Of a stretch of DNA of 64,000 nt, positions 10,004-17,988 are shown in pieces. The notes under the pieces were generated by a model. It made no database searches. It worked only from the letters and a program-made list of their open reading frames with translations, and was not told the origin of the DNA. Both the position numbers and the translations under genes were made by a program. The stretch is from Sphingobium sp. TKS. Lineage in GTDB: Bacteria > Pseudomonadota > Alphaproteobacteria > Sphingomonadales > Sphingomonadaceae. How positions within the stretch are numbered: the stretch's first letter is position 1; every line of letters begins with the position of its first letter. The stretch spans positions 1,987,001 to 2,051,000 of the forward strand of contig NZ_CP005083.1 of assembly GCF_001563265.1 (NCBI RefSeq), read 5' to 3'.

Positions 10004-12337
10004 ATGTTGGAGGCCTGCCGCATCGATCCACCGGATAGCGACCCGGTGAGCGCCGTTCTCAAGTGGGTGTTGCTGGTTGTCGCGATAGCCACATTCGGTC
10101 TGCTCGCCTGGGCGACGGTGATGACTTACCGCGCGGCGCCGCCACAACCCGAGCGGCTTGTTTCCGCGAGCGGCGCCGTGCTGATGACGAACGCGGACAT
10201 CGTGGCTGGCAAGGGCGGTTTCCAGAAAGCCGACCTGATGGATTATGGCAGCCTCTACGGCATGGGCTCCTATTACGGCGAGGATTATACCGCGTCGATC
10301 CTGGTGCGGCTCGGCACCGCTTCCCGGGAGGCTGCCGCGCGCGCCGGCGGTGGCAGCTCCTTCGCCGCGCTTCCGCCCGACCAACAGGCCGCGGCGACCG
10401 CGACGATGCAGCGCGCGTTGCAGGAGATCGATCTTACCCGGCGTGACGTCATCCTGTCAGACCCTGTCGCCGCCGCGGTCCTTCAGGTCCGAAATGAGGT
10501 GGCGGGGACGCTCAACATCGCCGATCCCGCGAGCGGCTGGACCTCCGCTTATAGTCTGACGCCGACGCTCGCTCGGCAGACCGCCGATTTTCTCGTCTTT
10601 TCCTCGCTCACTACGGTCGCGCGGCGGCCCGGCGTCACCTGGTCCTGGACCGAGAACTGGCCCTATGAGCCCCTGGTTGGAAACACGCCGACCACCAATA
10701 CGTTCAAATGGACCTGGATCAGCTTCTGTTTCACCTTCTTCGCCTTCGGCCTTGTGCTGTTCATCTACGAGTTCTTCCTCAGCAATCCCGACGATGCGCC
10801 CATGGATCCGGTGCTGTCGACCTTCCGGCCGCTAACCCGCAGCCAGAAGCGAATCGGCAAATATTTCCTGGTCGTGGCGGCTCTGCTGCTGGTGCAGATC
10901 GGCGCGGGTACCATCATGGCCCATTCCTACTACGATCGGACGAGCTTTTACGGCTATGACGTCAACAAGCTCTTCCCGTTCAACTTCCTGCGTGACGTCC
11001 ACATCCAGGCGCCGATCGTCTGGATCGGTCTGTCCTGGATCGGAACCGCCCTGTTCCTCGCGCCCGCGATTGCCGGCGGCCGGGAGGCAAAGGGCCAGCA
11101 TCTGCTGGTCGACTTGCTGTTCTGGGTCACACTATTCGTCGTCGGGGGCGCGCTCATCGGCGACTATCTCGGCATCATGGGCGTTATCGACCAGAACTGG
11201 TTCTGGTTCGGCAATCAGGGGCTGTCCTACATCCAGCTCGGCCGATTCTGGCAGATCGGCTTCTTCATCGGGCTGGCGCTGTGGAGCCTGTTGGTGATGC
11301 GCGCGCTGTGGCCCACCCAAGCCCTCTGGCGCACTGCGGCAGCGCAGTTCTGGACCGGGCGTATCCGCATGGAGCACCTGATCTGGGCGTCAACCATCAA
11401 TATCGCCGTGCTTTACGTGTTCGGCATGATTCCGCTGACCGGCATCGAGAAATCGTTCACGCTCACCGATTTCTGGCGCTGGTGGGTGGTCCATCTCTGG
11501 GTCGAGCAGTCGTTCGAGTTCTTTGCCGCCTGCATGACCGCCTATCTGCTGATGTCGGTTGGCCTCGTGTCACGCAAGCTCGCCGAGCGCGCGACCTATT
11601 TCGAGATCATCCTGATCTTTCTTGGCGGGGTTATCGGCACCGGTCACCACCTCTATTGGGCCGGCGGCCCGAGCATGTGGGTGCCGATGGGGAGCATGTT
11701 CTCGTTCATCGAGGTGCTGCCGCTGGTGCTCCTGATCATCGAGGCGATCAACCATTACCGGTTGATCAGGGCGCATCAGGAGTTCAAGTACCGGCTCGCC
11801 TATACCTACGTCATCGGCGCGGCTTTCTGGAATTTCGTGGGCGCCGGCGTGTTCGGGGGCGGCACGCTCAATGCGCCGCTCGTCAATTATTACGAGCACG
11901 GCACCTTCCTGACGCTCAACCATGCGCACACGGCGCTGTTCGGAGCTTTTGGCGAGCTTGCGATCGGGCTCATCTATTTCTGTCTGCGCTATATCCACGC
12001 CGACCGTCCGCGTTTCAGCGAGAAGCTCGGGAGGGCGGCCTTCTGGTTCTATAATGGCGGGCTGGTGCTATGGATCGTTTTCAATTTCTTTCCGATCGGT
12101 TGGTCGCAACTCGATGCGGTCTATGAGCATGGTCTCGCCTATGCGAGGAGCAGTACGTTCTACGGCACTGTGCGGTTTTGGCAGTGGATGCGGCTGCCGG
12201 GTGACGTGCTGTTCGCCATCGGCGCGGTGCTGATGGCCGTCGATTTCATCATGAAGCTGCGGCCGCTTTACCCGATGGCGCTCGACGGGCTGATCTTCCG
12301 CAGGGCGCTGCCGGTCAGCTCGCCGGCGGCGGAGTAA
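10004..12337 (+). CDS. norB: Quinol-dependent nitric oxide reductase (qNOR)
   Basis: A 777-residue haem-copper-oxidase-superfamily enzyme that reduces 2 NO to N2O with quinol electrons at the inner membrane. The N-terminal ~220 residues form one membrane anchor plus the soluble domain that replaces NorC in single-subunit qNOR. The catalytic part has about 12 more membrane segments. Predicted FeB ligands are His497 and Glu501 in HLWVEQSFE, and His548/His549 in GTGHHLYW. The haem ligands are His640 and His642 in NHAHTALFG. The ATG at 10004 is preceded by GGGAGAGGA (9985-9993); the frame is open from 9947. It is followed after 61 bases by a cupin gene in the same direction, suggesting an operon for NO defence. 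Confidence 0.95.
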   Translation: MLEACRIDPPDSDPVSAVLKWVLLVVAIATFGLLAWATVMTYRAAPPQPERLVSASGAVLMTNADIVAGKGGFQKADLMDYGSLYGMGSYYGEDYTASILVRLGTASREAAARAGGGSSFAALPPDQQAAATATMQRALQEIDLTRRDVILSDPVAAAVLQVRNEVAGTLNIADPASGWTSAYSLTPTLARQTADFLVFSSLTTVARRPGVTWSWTENWPYEPLVGNTPTTNTFKWTWISFCFTFFAFGLVLFIYEFFLSNPDDAPMDPVLSTFRPLTRSQKRIGKYFLVVAALLLVQIGAGTIMAHSYYDRTSFYGYDVNKLFPFNFLRDVHIQAPIVWIGLSWIGTALFLAPAIAGGREAKGQHLLVDLLFWVTLFVVGGALIGDYLGIMGVIDQNWFWFGNQGLSYIQLGRFWQIGFFIGLALWSLLVMRALWPTQALWRTAAAQFWTGRIRMEHLIWASTINIAVLYVFGMIPLTGIEKSFTLTDFWRWWVVHLWVEQSFEFFAACMTAYLLMSVGLVSRKLAERATYFEIILIFLGGVIGTGHHLYWAGGPSMWVPMGSMFSFIEVLPLVLLIIEAINHYRLIRAHQEFKYRLAYTYVIGAAFWNFVGAGVFGGGTLNAPLVNYYEHGTFLTLNHAHTALFGAFGELAIGLIYFCLRYIHADRPRFSEKLGRAAFWFYNGGLVLWIVFNFFPIGWSQLDAVYEHGLAYARSSTFYGTVRFWQWMRLPGDVLFAIGAVLMAVDFIMKLRPLYPMALDGLIFRRALPVSSPAAE

Positions 12338-12398
12338 TCATGGGCAGGCCACGTTCGTTTGAGCGTGACCGGCGGCACAAAAATGAGGACCACGGCTT

Positions 12399-12746
12399 AT
12401 GGCACTGCATCACGCCAAACGAGGCGAAATCGTCGATCTGGGGCCGCTCGGGCCGGGCTTGGGTGACGCTCGAACCGCTGCAATTATCAAGACCGATTAT
12501 TTCGAGGCCATTCGGCTGATCGTCCATGCTGGTGCCGAAATCCCGCAGCACAGCGTTTCCGGGGAAATGACGCTGCATTGCCTGGAAGGGCGTGTCGAGC
12601 TTGCCATCGACTCCGCACCCGTCACCCTGAAGGCGAACGAGTGGGTCTATCTCGACGGGGGAGCGCCGCACTCGGTGAGGGCGATCGAGAATTCTTCCCT
12701 CCTTCTGACGATCTTCCTTGGCCGAACTGCGGCCAGTCGGACATAG
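12399..12746 (+). CDS. Small single-domain cupin protein
   Basis: A 115-residue cupin. Motif 1 is represented by the IPQHSVSGEMTLHCLEG region (His, Glu and a second His). Motif 2 is GGAPHSVRAIE. This is the minimal RmlC-like barrel that binds one metal ion. GAGGA about 10 bases before the ATG supports the start. It lies 61 bases after norB and is probably in the same operon. Cupins of this size often accompany anaerobic or nitric-oxide genes, but the substrate is unknown. Confidence 0.8.
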   Translation: MALHHAKRGEIVDLGPLGPGLGDARTAAIIKTDYFEAIRLIVHAGAEIPQHSVSGEMTLHCLEGRVELAIDSAPVTLKANEWVYLDGGAPHSVRAIENSSLLLTIFLGRTAASRT

Positions 12747-12787
12747 TTCGCGGCTCCGAGACCGGCCGCCGAGAGAAAGGATGCACG

Positions 12788-12985
12788 ATGCCGCGTATCG
12801 CTCCACCCATCAACGCGGCTCGCAAGGAAGCGCGATCCGCCGCGGAGACCACTGAACAGATCTGCCCGAGATGCGGTCGGCCGCTAGATGCAGGCTATTC
12901 GTGCGATTGTCCCGAGCGCTGGGAAAACGAGGGCGGCGCGCCGCCGCCTGACGATCGGGACTCTCCGGAAGGACGAAGGTCGTGA
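12788..12985 (+). CDS. Small zinc-ribbon-like protein, unknown function
   Basis: A 65-residue hydrophilic protein with CPRCGRPLDAGYSCDCPERW in its middle (about residues 27-46). The CxxC and CxC pairs make a compact treble-clef or zinc-ribbon-like site. The N-terminus is basic and helical; the C-terminus is acidic and proline-rich. A GAGAGAAAGGA ribosome-binding region precedes the ATG at 12788. It sits 41 bases after the cupin gene and 43 bases before the DUF488 gene, so it is a likely operon member. I do not recognise a named family. Confidence 0.55.
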   Translation: MPRIAPPINAARKEARSAAETTEQICPRCGRPLDAGYSCDCPERWENEGGAPPPDDRDSPEGRRS

Positions 12986-13028
12986 TCGGGTCTGCGGAAA
13001 GCAGCCACGCCCGGTGAATTCAGCTGAA

Positions 13029-13421
13029 ATGGCCAACTCGCTCCCCGACATCCGGATCAAGCGTATCTACGAACCTGCGCATAAAGATGATGGTGCGCGG
13101 GTGCTGGTGGATCGGCTTTGGCCGCGGGGTGTGGACAAGGAAAGGGCGGCCCTGACCTTGTGGCTGAAGGAAATCGCGCCGAGTCCCGAGCTGCGCAAAT
13201 GGTTCGGGCATGATCCGGCGCGGTGGAGCGAGTTCAGCCGCCGCTACCGGGACGAACTGGCACAAAACGATAGCGCTGTCGCGCGTCTCGCTCCATTGTC
13301 GGCCAACGGTCCGGTGACGCTCCTCTATGCCGCTCGCGACACCGAGCACAACCACGCGCGCGTGTTGGCGGATTATCTGCGCCTTCCCGGGAACGCGGAA
13401 CATGGCCAACAGACGATATGA
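13029..13421 (+). CDS. DUF488 family protein (YeaO-like)
   Basis: A 130-residue cytoplasmic protein with the family's hallmark RVLVDRLWPRGV near the N-terminus, WFGHDPARWSEFSRRY in the middle and VTLLYAARDTEHNHARVL near the C-terminus. YeaO/DUF488 proteins are small globular proteins of uncertain biochemical role, often found in stress gene sets. I chose the ATG at 13029 by alignment to the family; the ribosome-binding site is weak. It is the last gene of the norB-cupin-zinc-ribbon run. Confidence 0.85.
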   Translation: MANSLPDIRIKRIYEPAHKDDGARVLVDRLWPRGVDKERAALTLWLKEIAPSPELRKWFGHDPARWSEFSRRYRDELAQNDSAVARLAPLSANGPVTLLYAARDTEHNHARVLADYLRLPGNAEHGQQTI

Positions 13422-13648
13422 GCCCGCGGGAATTCGAGCCACGCTCAGTCTTGTCGCACCCGTTGGGAACGCCTCTTGCTTCGGGGGCCGAGCTTCTCAT
13501 GCCGGAGCGGCGGATCTCTTTCGAGCGACCGACTCCGCGCTTCCTGGGGCCAGCGGGTTTGGCGCTGCCCCCGTGCGGCAATCGCCCCTGTCCGATCCGC
13601 AAAGCGGGAGGCTCGGTCACGAGATCGCTCGCCGGTGAGATGCGATGA

Positions 13649-14764
13649 TCAGAGCGATCCGGAGTTCGCGGCGGCTATCATCTTCTTCACCTCCTCGCCG
13701 ACGATCTCGGGCAGTAGCTCATCCTTGAGCGTGAGGAATCCCTGAATAATGAGATCGCGGGCGGCATCCTCGCTCATGCCGCTGGACATCAGATATGCGA
13801 GCTTCTCCTGGCTGATCATGCCGATGGACGCCTCATGCGAGAGCTGGGCTTCGCTGCTCCGCGCCAGGAGAGACGGTACGGAAAGGATCTCGCCTTGCTC
13901 GGTGAGCTTGAGCCCGTTGCAGCCCAGGAAGCCTTTGGTGGCCTTCGCCTCGCCCACGAGCAGGGCCTTGTTCGAGATGCTGCCACCGGCTGAAACCATA
14001 CGCGTGAGGCTCTCCGAATGCGCACCGCCGCCCTTCAGATGTATCTCGCTTTCCATGATCCGCTGTGTTCCGGCCGGTGCGAAGATGACCGACTGGTCGC
14101 TGGACATGCCGCCCTCCTCGATAATCGTCCGGCTCTCCGCATAGTGATGCTTTATGGGCGACATCTGGACCTTGCTGTCGGTGGACCGCGCGCCCTTGCC
14201 GACATGGCTGCGAGCATAGCTGTGAACCTCCATGCCTGCGCCCCATTGCTCGATCGACACCGAACGGCAGATCGCACCCTCGCGCAGGTAGGTTTCGGAG
14301 AGCGAGATATGGTGGCCTGAATGCACCCTCTTCGGCACAGCCGAGCCGGAGATCATCTCGACCTCCGCGTCCTTCTCGATCAGGGTGACGTTGTGGTGGA
14401 ATTGTCGTCCCTGCGGCATTTCCAGGAGCGTGAAGAGCTGCACCGGCAGCTGGACCTTCGCGCCGGCGCGGATCCGGACAAAATGGCCAACCGGCGCGTG
14501 CCGGCTCTCGGCGGCCTCGCGGACATGCGCATTCGCGTCCGGGTCGACGAGTCCGAACATTAGATCCTGCACCCAATCGTAGCGGAGTAGCGCATCCTTG
14601 AGCGGCAGGATCTCGACCTTCTCGTCATTGACACCGATGTGCCTGACATCCTGGTTCACCACGACGCACGTCCCGGCACGCTCGCCTTCGGCGCCATAGC
14701 CGACATTGGCGAGCCGTTCCTTCTCTTCGGCCGTTACGCCGGGATCGATATGCAGGGTGGTCAT
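13649..14764 (-). CDS. SufB-like Fe-S cluster scaffold (minimal SUF/SMS-type SufBD core protein)
   Basis: A 371-residue SufBD-fold protein, shorter than E. coli SufB (495). The C-terminal block GFLGCNGLKL ... AQLSHEASIG aligns with the SufB segment around its essential Cys405 and His433/Glu434. Here Cys282, His310 and Glu311 are conserved, so this is a SufB-type rather than SufD-type subunit. The helical C-terminus (SSGMSEDAARDLIIQGFL) matches the SufC-contact region of SufB. Its ATG overlaps the stop of the SufC-like ATPase gene (ATGA, 14761-14764). No sufD, sufS, sufE or sufT lies nearby, so the pair forms a stand-alone minimal system as in archaeal-type SufBC/SmsCB. Confidence 0.8.
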   Translation of the reverse strand: MTTLHIDPGVTAEEKERLANVGYGAEGERAGTCVVVNQDVRHIGVNDEKVEILPLKDALLRYDWVQDLMFGLVDPDANAHVREAAESRHAPVGHFVRIRAGAKVQLPVQLFTLLEMPQGRQFHHNVTLIEKDAEVEMISGSAVPKRVHSGHHISLSETYLREGAICRSVSIEQWGAGMEVHSYARSHVGKGARSTDSKVQMSPIKHHYAESRTIIEEGGMSSDQSVIFAPAGTQRIMESEIHLKGGGAHSESLTRMVSAGGSISNKALLVGEAKATKGFLGCNGLKLTEQGEILSVPSLLARSSEAQLSHEASIGMISQEKLAYLMSSGMSEDAARDLIIQGFLTLKDELLPEIVGEEVKKMIAAANSGSL

Positions 14765-15519
14765 GGCTGCGTTCCTTTTTCCGGAGCCTGGAGCAAGGCG
14801 GTTGGCTTGGTGTAGCCGTTGCGCTGGATGTGCTTGAAAATTGCCAGGGGATCGCCCGAGAAGAGGATGCGACCATCGACCAGCATATGGCCGACGTCGG
14901 CCTGGATATGATCCAGGATGAAGCCGGTATGCGTGATGACAAGGCCTGAGCGGGGCGCTTCGTCCCGCTCAGGCGCCCGCAGCAGCCGGTTGATGGCATT
15001 TCCGACGGCGGCGATGTGCTCCAGGTCCACGCCGCTTTCGGGCTCGTCGAATAGGCAGAGGCGGGGTCGCTGGAGGAAGAGTTTGAGCACTTCCCAGCGC
15101 TTTATCTCGCCGCCAGAGAAGCCGACATTGATGTCGCGGCCTGAGAAATCTCGAAGATCCAGCGCCGCGGCCTCCCGTCCGAGAATGTCTTGCGACCCGA
15201 GTGCCTTACTGAACTGGTCGACCGTCACACCTTCGAGGCCTGGTGGCCGCTGGAATGACATGCCCAGACCGAGCCGGGCACGCTCGTCTATGGGCAAAAC
15301 GTCTATGCGGCGGCCGCGGAAATGGATTTCGCCGCTGGATATCAGGAAGGGCGGGAGCCCCATGATCGTCGCGAGCAGGCAGGATTTCCCCGATCCGTTG
15401 GGTCCGAAGAGAACGTGCAGCTCGCCCGCACCAACGGTCAGGTTGATGTCATGGAGGATCGCCGTTCCACTCGCTGAAACATCGAGATGGCGGATTTCGA
15501 GAGCGTCCGACGCCGACAT
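14761..15519 (-). CDS. SufC-like ABC ATPase of minimal SUF system
   Basis: A 252-residue soluble ABC ATPase with Walker A GPNGSGKSCLL, signature VGFSGGEIKRWEV, Walker B LCLFDEPESGVD and switch His in VITHTG. The ERARLGLGMSFQRPPGLEGV segment is typical of SufC. It would form the ATPase part of a SufB2C2-type Fe-S assembly complex. I chose the ATG at 15519 because AAAGGAG lies 6 bases upstream; an ATG at 15537 is less likely. It is divergent from the GH130 gene and translationally coupled to the SufB-like gene. The usual sufC context (sufBCDS) is absent. Confidence 0.82.
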   Translation of the reverse strand: MSASDALEIRHLDVSASGTAILHDINLTVGAGELHVLFGPNGSGKSCLLATIMGLPPFLISSGEIHFRGRRIDVLPIDERARLGLGMSFQRPPGLEGVTVDQFSKALGSQDILGREAAALDLRDFSGRDINVGFSGGEIKRWEVLKLFLQRPRLCLFDEPESGVDLEHIAAVGNAINRLLRAPERDEAPRSGLVITHTGFILDHIQADVGHMLVDGRILFSGDPLAIFKHIQRNGYTKPTALLQAPEKGTQP

Positions 15520-15852
15520 CTGGACTCCTTTCGCCAAGGCGATGGTTCCACGCGCGCACGGGCTGAGGATATCGGTAAAGATACTGAGGGACCGCTTTGT
15601 CGTCCGCCTGGGCCGCGATCACCAAGGGCACCCGCTTGCGGCGCGAACGCGTTCGGAACCGAGCTCTGGCTTGGTTCACTTATAGGCGGGGGACGATCTC
15701 CCAGCTCGCGATGGCCCAGGGGACACGGAAGTTCTCGAGCTCCAGCGCGGATAGAAGGGTGACGGAGTTCAAGACAGAACGGCTCCGGATGGCTACCCTC
15801 GGGCGGCCTTCCCCCGGGCAGCGAGTGATCTGGCGCAATCGAGAGTGGATAG
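15520..15852. other. Divergent intergenic region between sufC-like and GH130 genes
   Basis: 333 bases with no open frame that looks coding. It must hold the promoters of the minus-strand SUF-like pair and of the large plus-strand sugar-phosphate operon. I see no strong palindrome, Fur/RirA-like or Crp/Fnr-like box. Short frames crossing it show no recognisable motif. Confidence 0.5.
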
Positions 15853-17151
15853 ATGATGAGTGATAATGGGCTTTTTCGCCATTCCGAGATTCACCTGCGA
15901 CCCGATCCTTCCCGCACTGTTATCCGACCGTTCGACCTCGACTATCCGCAAGCATTCAGGAACGATGCGCATCCCCGGATGCAGCAGATCGCCGAACGCG
16001 TTCTGTCGCTTGATGACGCACGACTGCTCAAGGAGCATGAGGCGATCATCGCCTCGCTCGCCGATCGGCACCGCGATATCGACAAGATCCTTCTTCGCCG
16101 ATTCGACGAGATCCGCGAGCGCTTGCCGGCGGCGCAAGGGGCCAGCCGGGAAGCCGCGCTCGCGATCGGCGCCTATTTCAGCGAGGAATACTCCTACGAG
16201 GCTGCCGCGCTGTTCAATCCCAGCATGGTTTTGCGCGCGGACCAGACGGGCGCACCATCGGGCGGCGTGCGCTTCCTCCTGTCGTTGCGCGGCATCGGCG
16301 AAGGGCATATCTCCTCGGTCACCTTCCGGACTGGCACCTGGAGTCCATCGGGCGGCTTCGCGCTCGACAAAGGCAGCAATCAGGCGATTTCGCCGCGCAT
16401 CGACGCTCCGGCCGAGGGCGTCGAGAACGGCATGACGCGTGTGGTGTGCGAGGGAAGTGAAGACGTCTCCGAGAGTGTGCTGTTTCCAGTCACCGCGAGC
16501 CAGCAACGCGGTATCGAGGATCTGCGGCTGGTCCGCTTTGTCGAGGAAGACGGGCACGTCGAGTATCTCGGCACCTATACCGCGTTCGACGGCCGAGACG
16601 CGCGATCGGAGGTGCTGCGCGCGACCGGCTTCAGAAATTTCGAAATGCATCCGCTCGCCGGATCGGCCGCTGCGGAGAAGGGCATGGCGCTGTTCCCGCG
16701 AAAGATCGACGGGCGGTTCGCGATGCTCGGGCGGCAGGACAGCGAAAGCATCTGGCTGCTCGCTTCGGATAGCCTCTACTCATGGGACGGCGGCATCAAG
16801 GTCGTCAGCCCGCGCTTCCCCTGGGAGTTCGTCCAGCTGGGCAATTGCGGCTCGCCGATCGAGATCGACGAGGGCTGGCTCGTCCTCACCCATGGAGTCG
16901 GCATGGCCCGCAATTATTGCATGGGAGCATGCCTGCTCGACAAGGCGGATCCTTCAAAGCTACTCGCCCGCACCCGCGAACCAATCCTGCGGCCAAGCCC
17001 GCATGAACGGGACGGTTATGTGCCCAATGTGGTCTATAGTTGCGGATCGATCGTTCATGATCGGACGCTGCTGCTGCCTTATGGAGTCGCCGACAATTTC
17101 GCCGCCTTCGCCACCGCGTCGGTCGATGAGCTGTTGAAGGCCATGGAATAG
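15853..17151 (+). CDS. Glycoside hydrolase family 130 (beta-mannoside phosphorylase-like) protein
   Basis: A 432-residue protein with the five-bladed beta-propeller motifs of GH130. Key segments are ALFNPSMV, WEFVQLGNCGSPIEIDEGWLVLTHGVG, YCMGACLLDKADPSKLLARTREPILRP and GYVPNVVYSCG near the C-terminus. Family members phosphorolyse or hydrolyse beta-1,2- or beta-1,4-mannosides in the cytoplasm. The N-terminal ~120 residues are a helical extension typical of the longer GH130 subgroup. The start is ATG 15853 or 15856. It lies 57 bases before rpiA in the same direction and is probably the first gene of the pentose-phosphate operon, which would feed released mannose- or glucose-phosphate into central metabolism. 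Confidence 0.88.
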   Translation: MMSDNGLFRHSEIHLRPDPSRTVIRPFDLDYPQAFRNDAHPRMQQIAERVLSLDDARLLKEHEAIIASLADRHRDIDKILLRRFDEIRERLPAAQGASREAALAIGAYFSEEYSYEAAALFNPSMVLRADQTGAPSGGVRFLLSLRGIGEGHISSVTFRTGTWSPSGGFALDKGSNQAISPRIDAPAEGVENGMTRVVCEGSEDVSESVLFPVTASQQRGIEDLRLVRFVEEDGHVEYLGTYTAFDGRDARSEVLRATGFRNFEMHPLAGSAAAEKGMALFPRKIDGRFAMLGRQDSESIWLLASDSLYSWDGGIKVVSPRFPWEFVQLGNCGSPIEIDEGWLVLTHGVGMARNYCMGACLLDKADPSKLLARTREPILRPSPHERDGYVPNVVYSCGSIVHDRTLLLPYGVADNFAAFATASVDELLKAME

Positions 17152-17208
17152 GCTGGCCAGCTTTAGCCCAGCCTGTGCCCCGCAATAGATGCATATCGGG
17201 TACATCGC

Positions 17209-17916
17209 GTGACAAGCGTCTTGAAGAGCACGGATGAGCAAAAGCGTGCAGCCGCGGAAGCGGCGGTTGCCGAGATCGCCGACGGTATGCTCATAGGGCT
17301 GGGGACAGGCACCACGGCGAGCTTCGCTATCCAGGCGCTGGGCCGACGCGTCGCCCATGGTCTGTCCGTCCGTGCGGTCGCGACATCCGACCGCACCGCA
17401 GCTGCCGCGGCGGCAGCGGGCATCGCGCTTGTCGATCCCGCCGACGTCGCCGCGCTTGATCTGTGCATCGACGGCGTCGACGAGATCGATCCTTTCTTCC
17501 GTGCCATCAAGGGCGCCGGCGGCACGATGCTGCGCGAGAAGATCCTTGCTTCGGCGGCACGGAGGATGGTGGCGATCGCGGACAGCTCGAAAGCCGTCGG
17601 ACGACTTGGCGCACGCCCTGTCCCGGTCGAGGTGCTGCCGCTGGCGAAGCGGTTTGTGGAACGGGGGATAGTGGCCGCGGGCGGAGAGCCGCAGCTCCGT
17701 CTCGACGCGCGGGGTTGCCCCTGGCGAACCGATCAGGGCAACATCATCCTCGACTGCGCCTTCGGCCCGATCGGTGATCCGGTCGCGCTGGCGGCTCGGC
17801 TTGCCGAAATTCCGGGGTTGCTGGGGCACGGACTCTTCGTCTCGGAAGTTGATGCCCTGTACCTCGGCACTCCCGACGCAGTTGTCAGGAGTGAACGGGG
17901 CGATTGCGCGTGGTGA
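17209..17916 (+). CDS. rpiA: Ribose-5-phosphate isomerase A
   Basis: A 235-residue enzyme interconverting ribulose-5-phosphate and ribose-5-phosphate. It has the phosphate-binding GLGTGTTASFAI loop, the DGVDEIDP motif (usually DGADEID) and KGAGGTMLREKI with the catalytic region. It starts with GTG at 17209 and is of normal RpiA length. It follows GH130 by 57 bases and precedes tkt by 72 bases. Confidence 0.93.
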   Translation: MTSVLKSTDEQKRAAAEAAVAEIADGMLIGLGTGTTASFAIQALGRRVAHGLSVRAVATSDRTAAAAAAAGIALVDPADVAALDLCIDGVDEIDPFFRAIKGAGGTMLREKILASAARRMVAIADSSKAVGRLGARPVPVEVLPLAKRFVERGIVAAGGEPQLRLDARGCPWRTDQGNIILDCAFGPIGDPVALAARLAEIPGLLGHGLFVSEVDALYLGTPDAVVRSERGDCAW

Positions 17917-17988
17917 ACAGTCTGTACTGTCGCATCCTTCACCGGATTGTATCGCTGCTCCGGCGCCGCGGAAGGATTGCGAGCTGAC

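Noticed and set aside
9143..10384. 413-codon minus-strand frame overlapping norB and its upstream region
   Set aside because: The part over norB is a shadow, and the rest is patchwork without a domain. Only a weak Crp/Fnr-like trace was kept as a low-confidence note.
13418..13648. 76-codon frame starting with an ATGA overlap after the DUF488 gene
   Set aside because: Proline/arginine-rich with no motif or family, and another frame is equally open; not distinguishable from chance.
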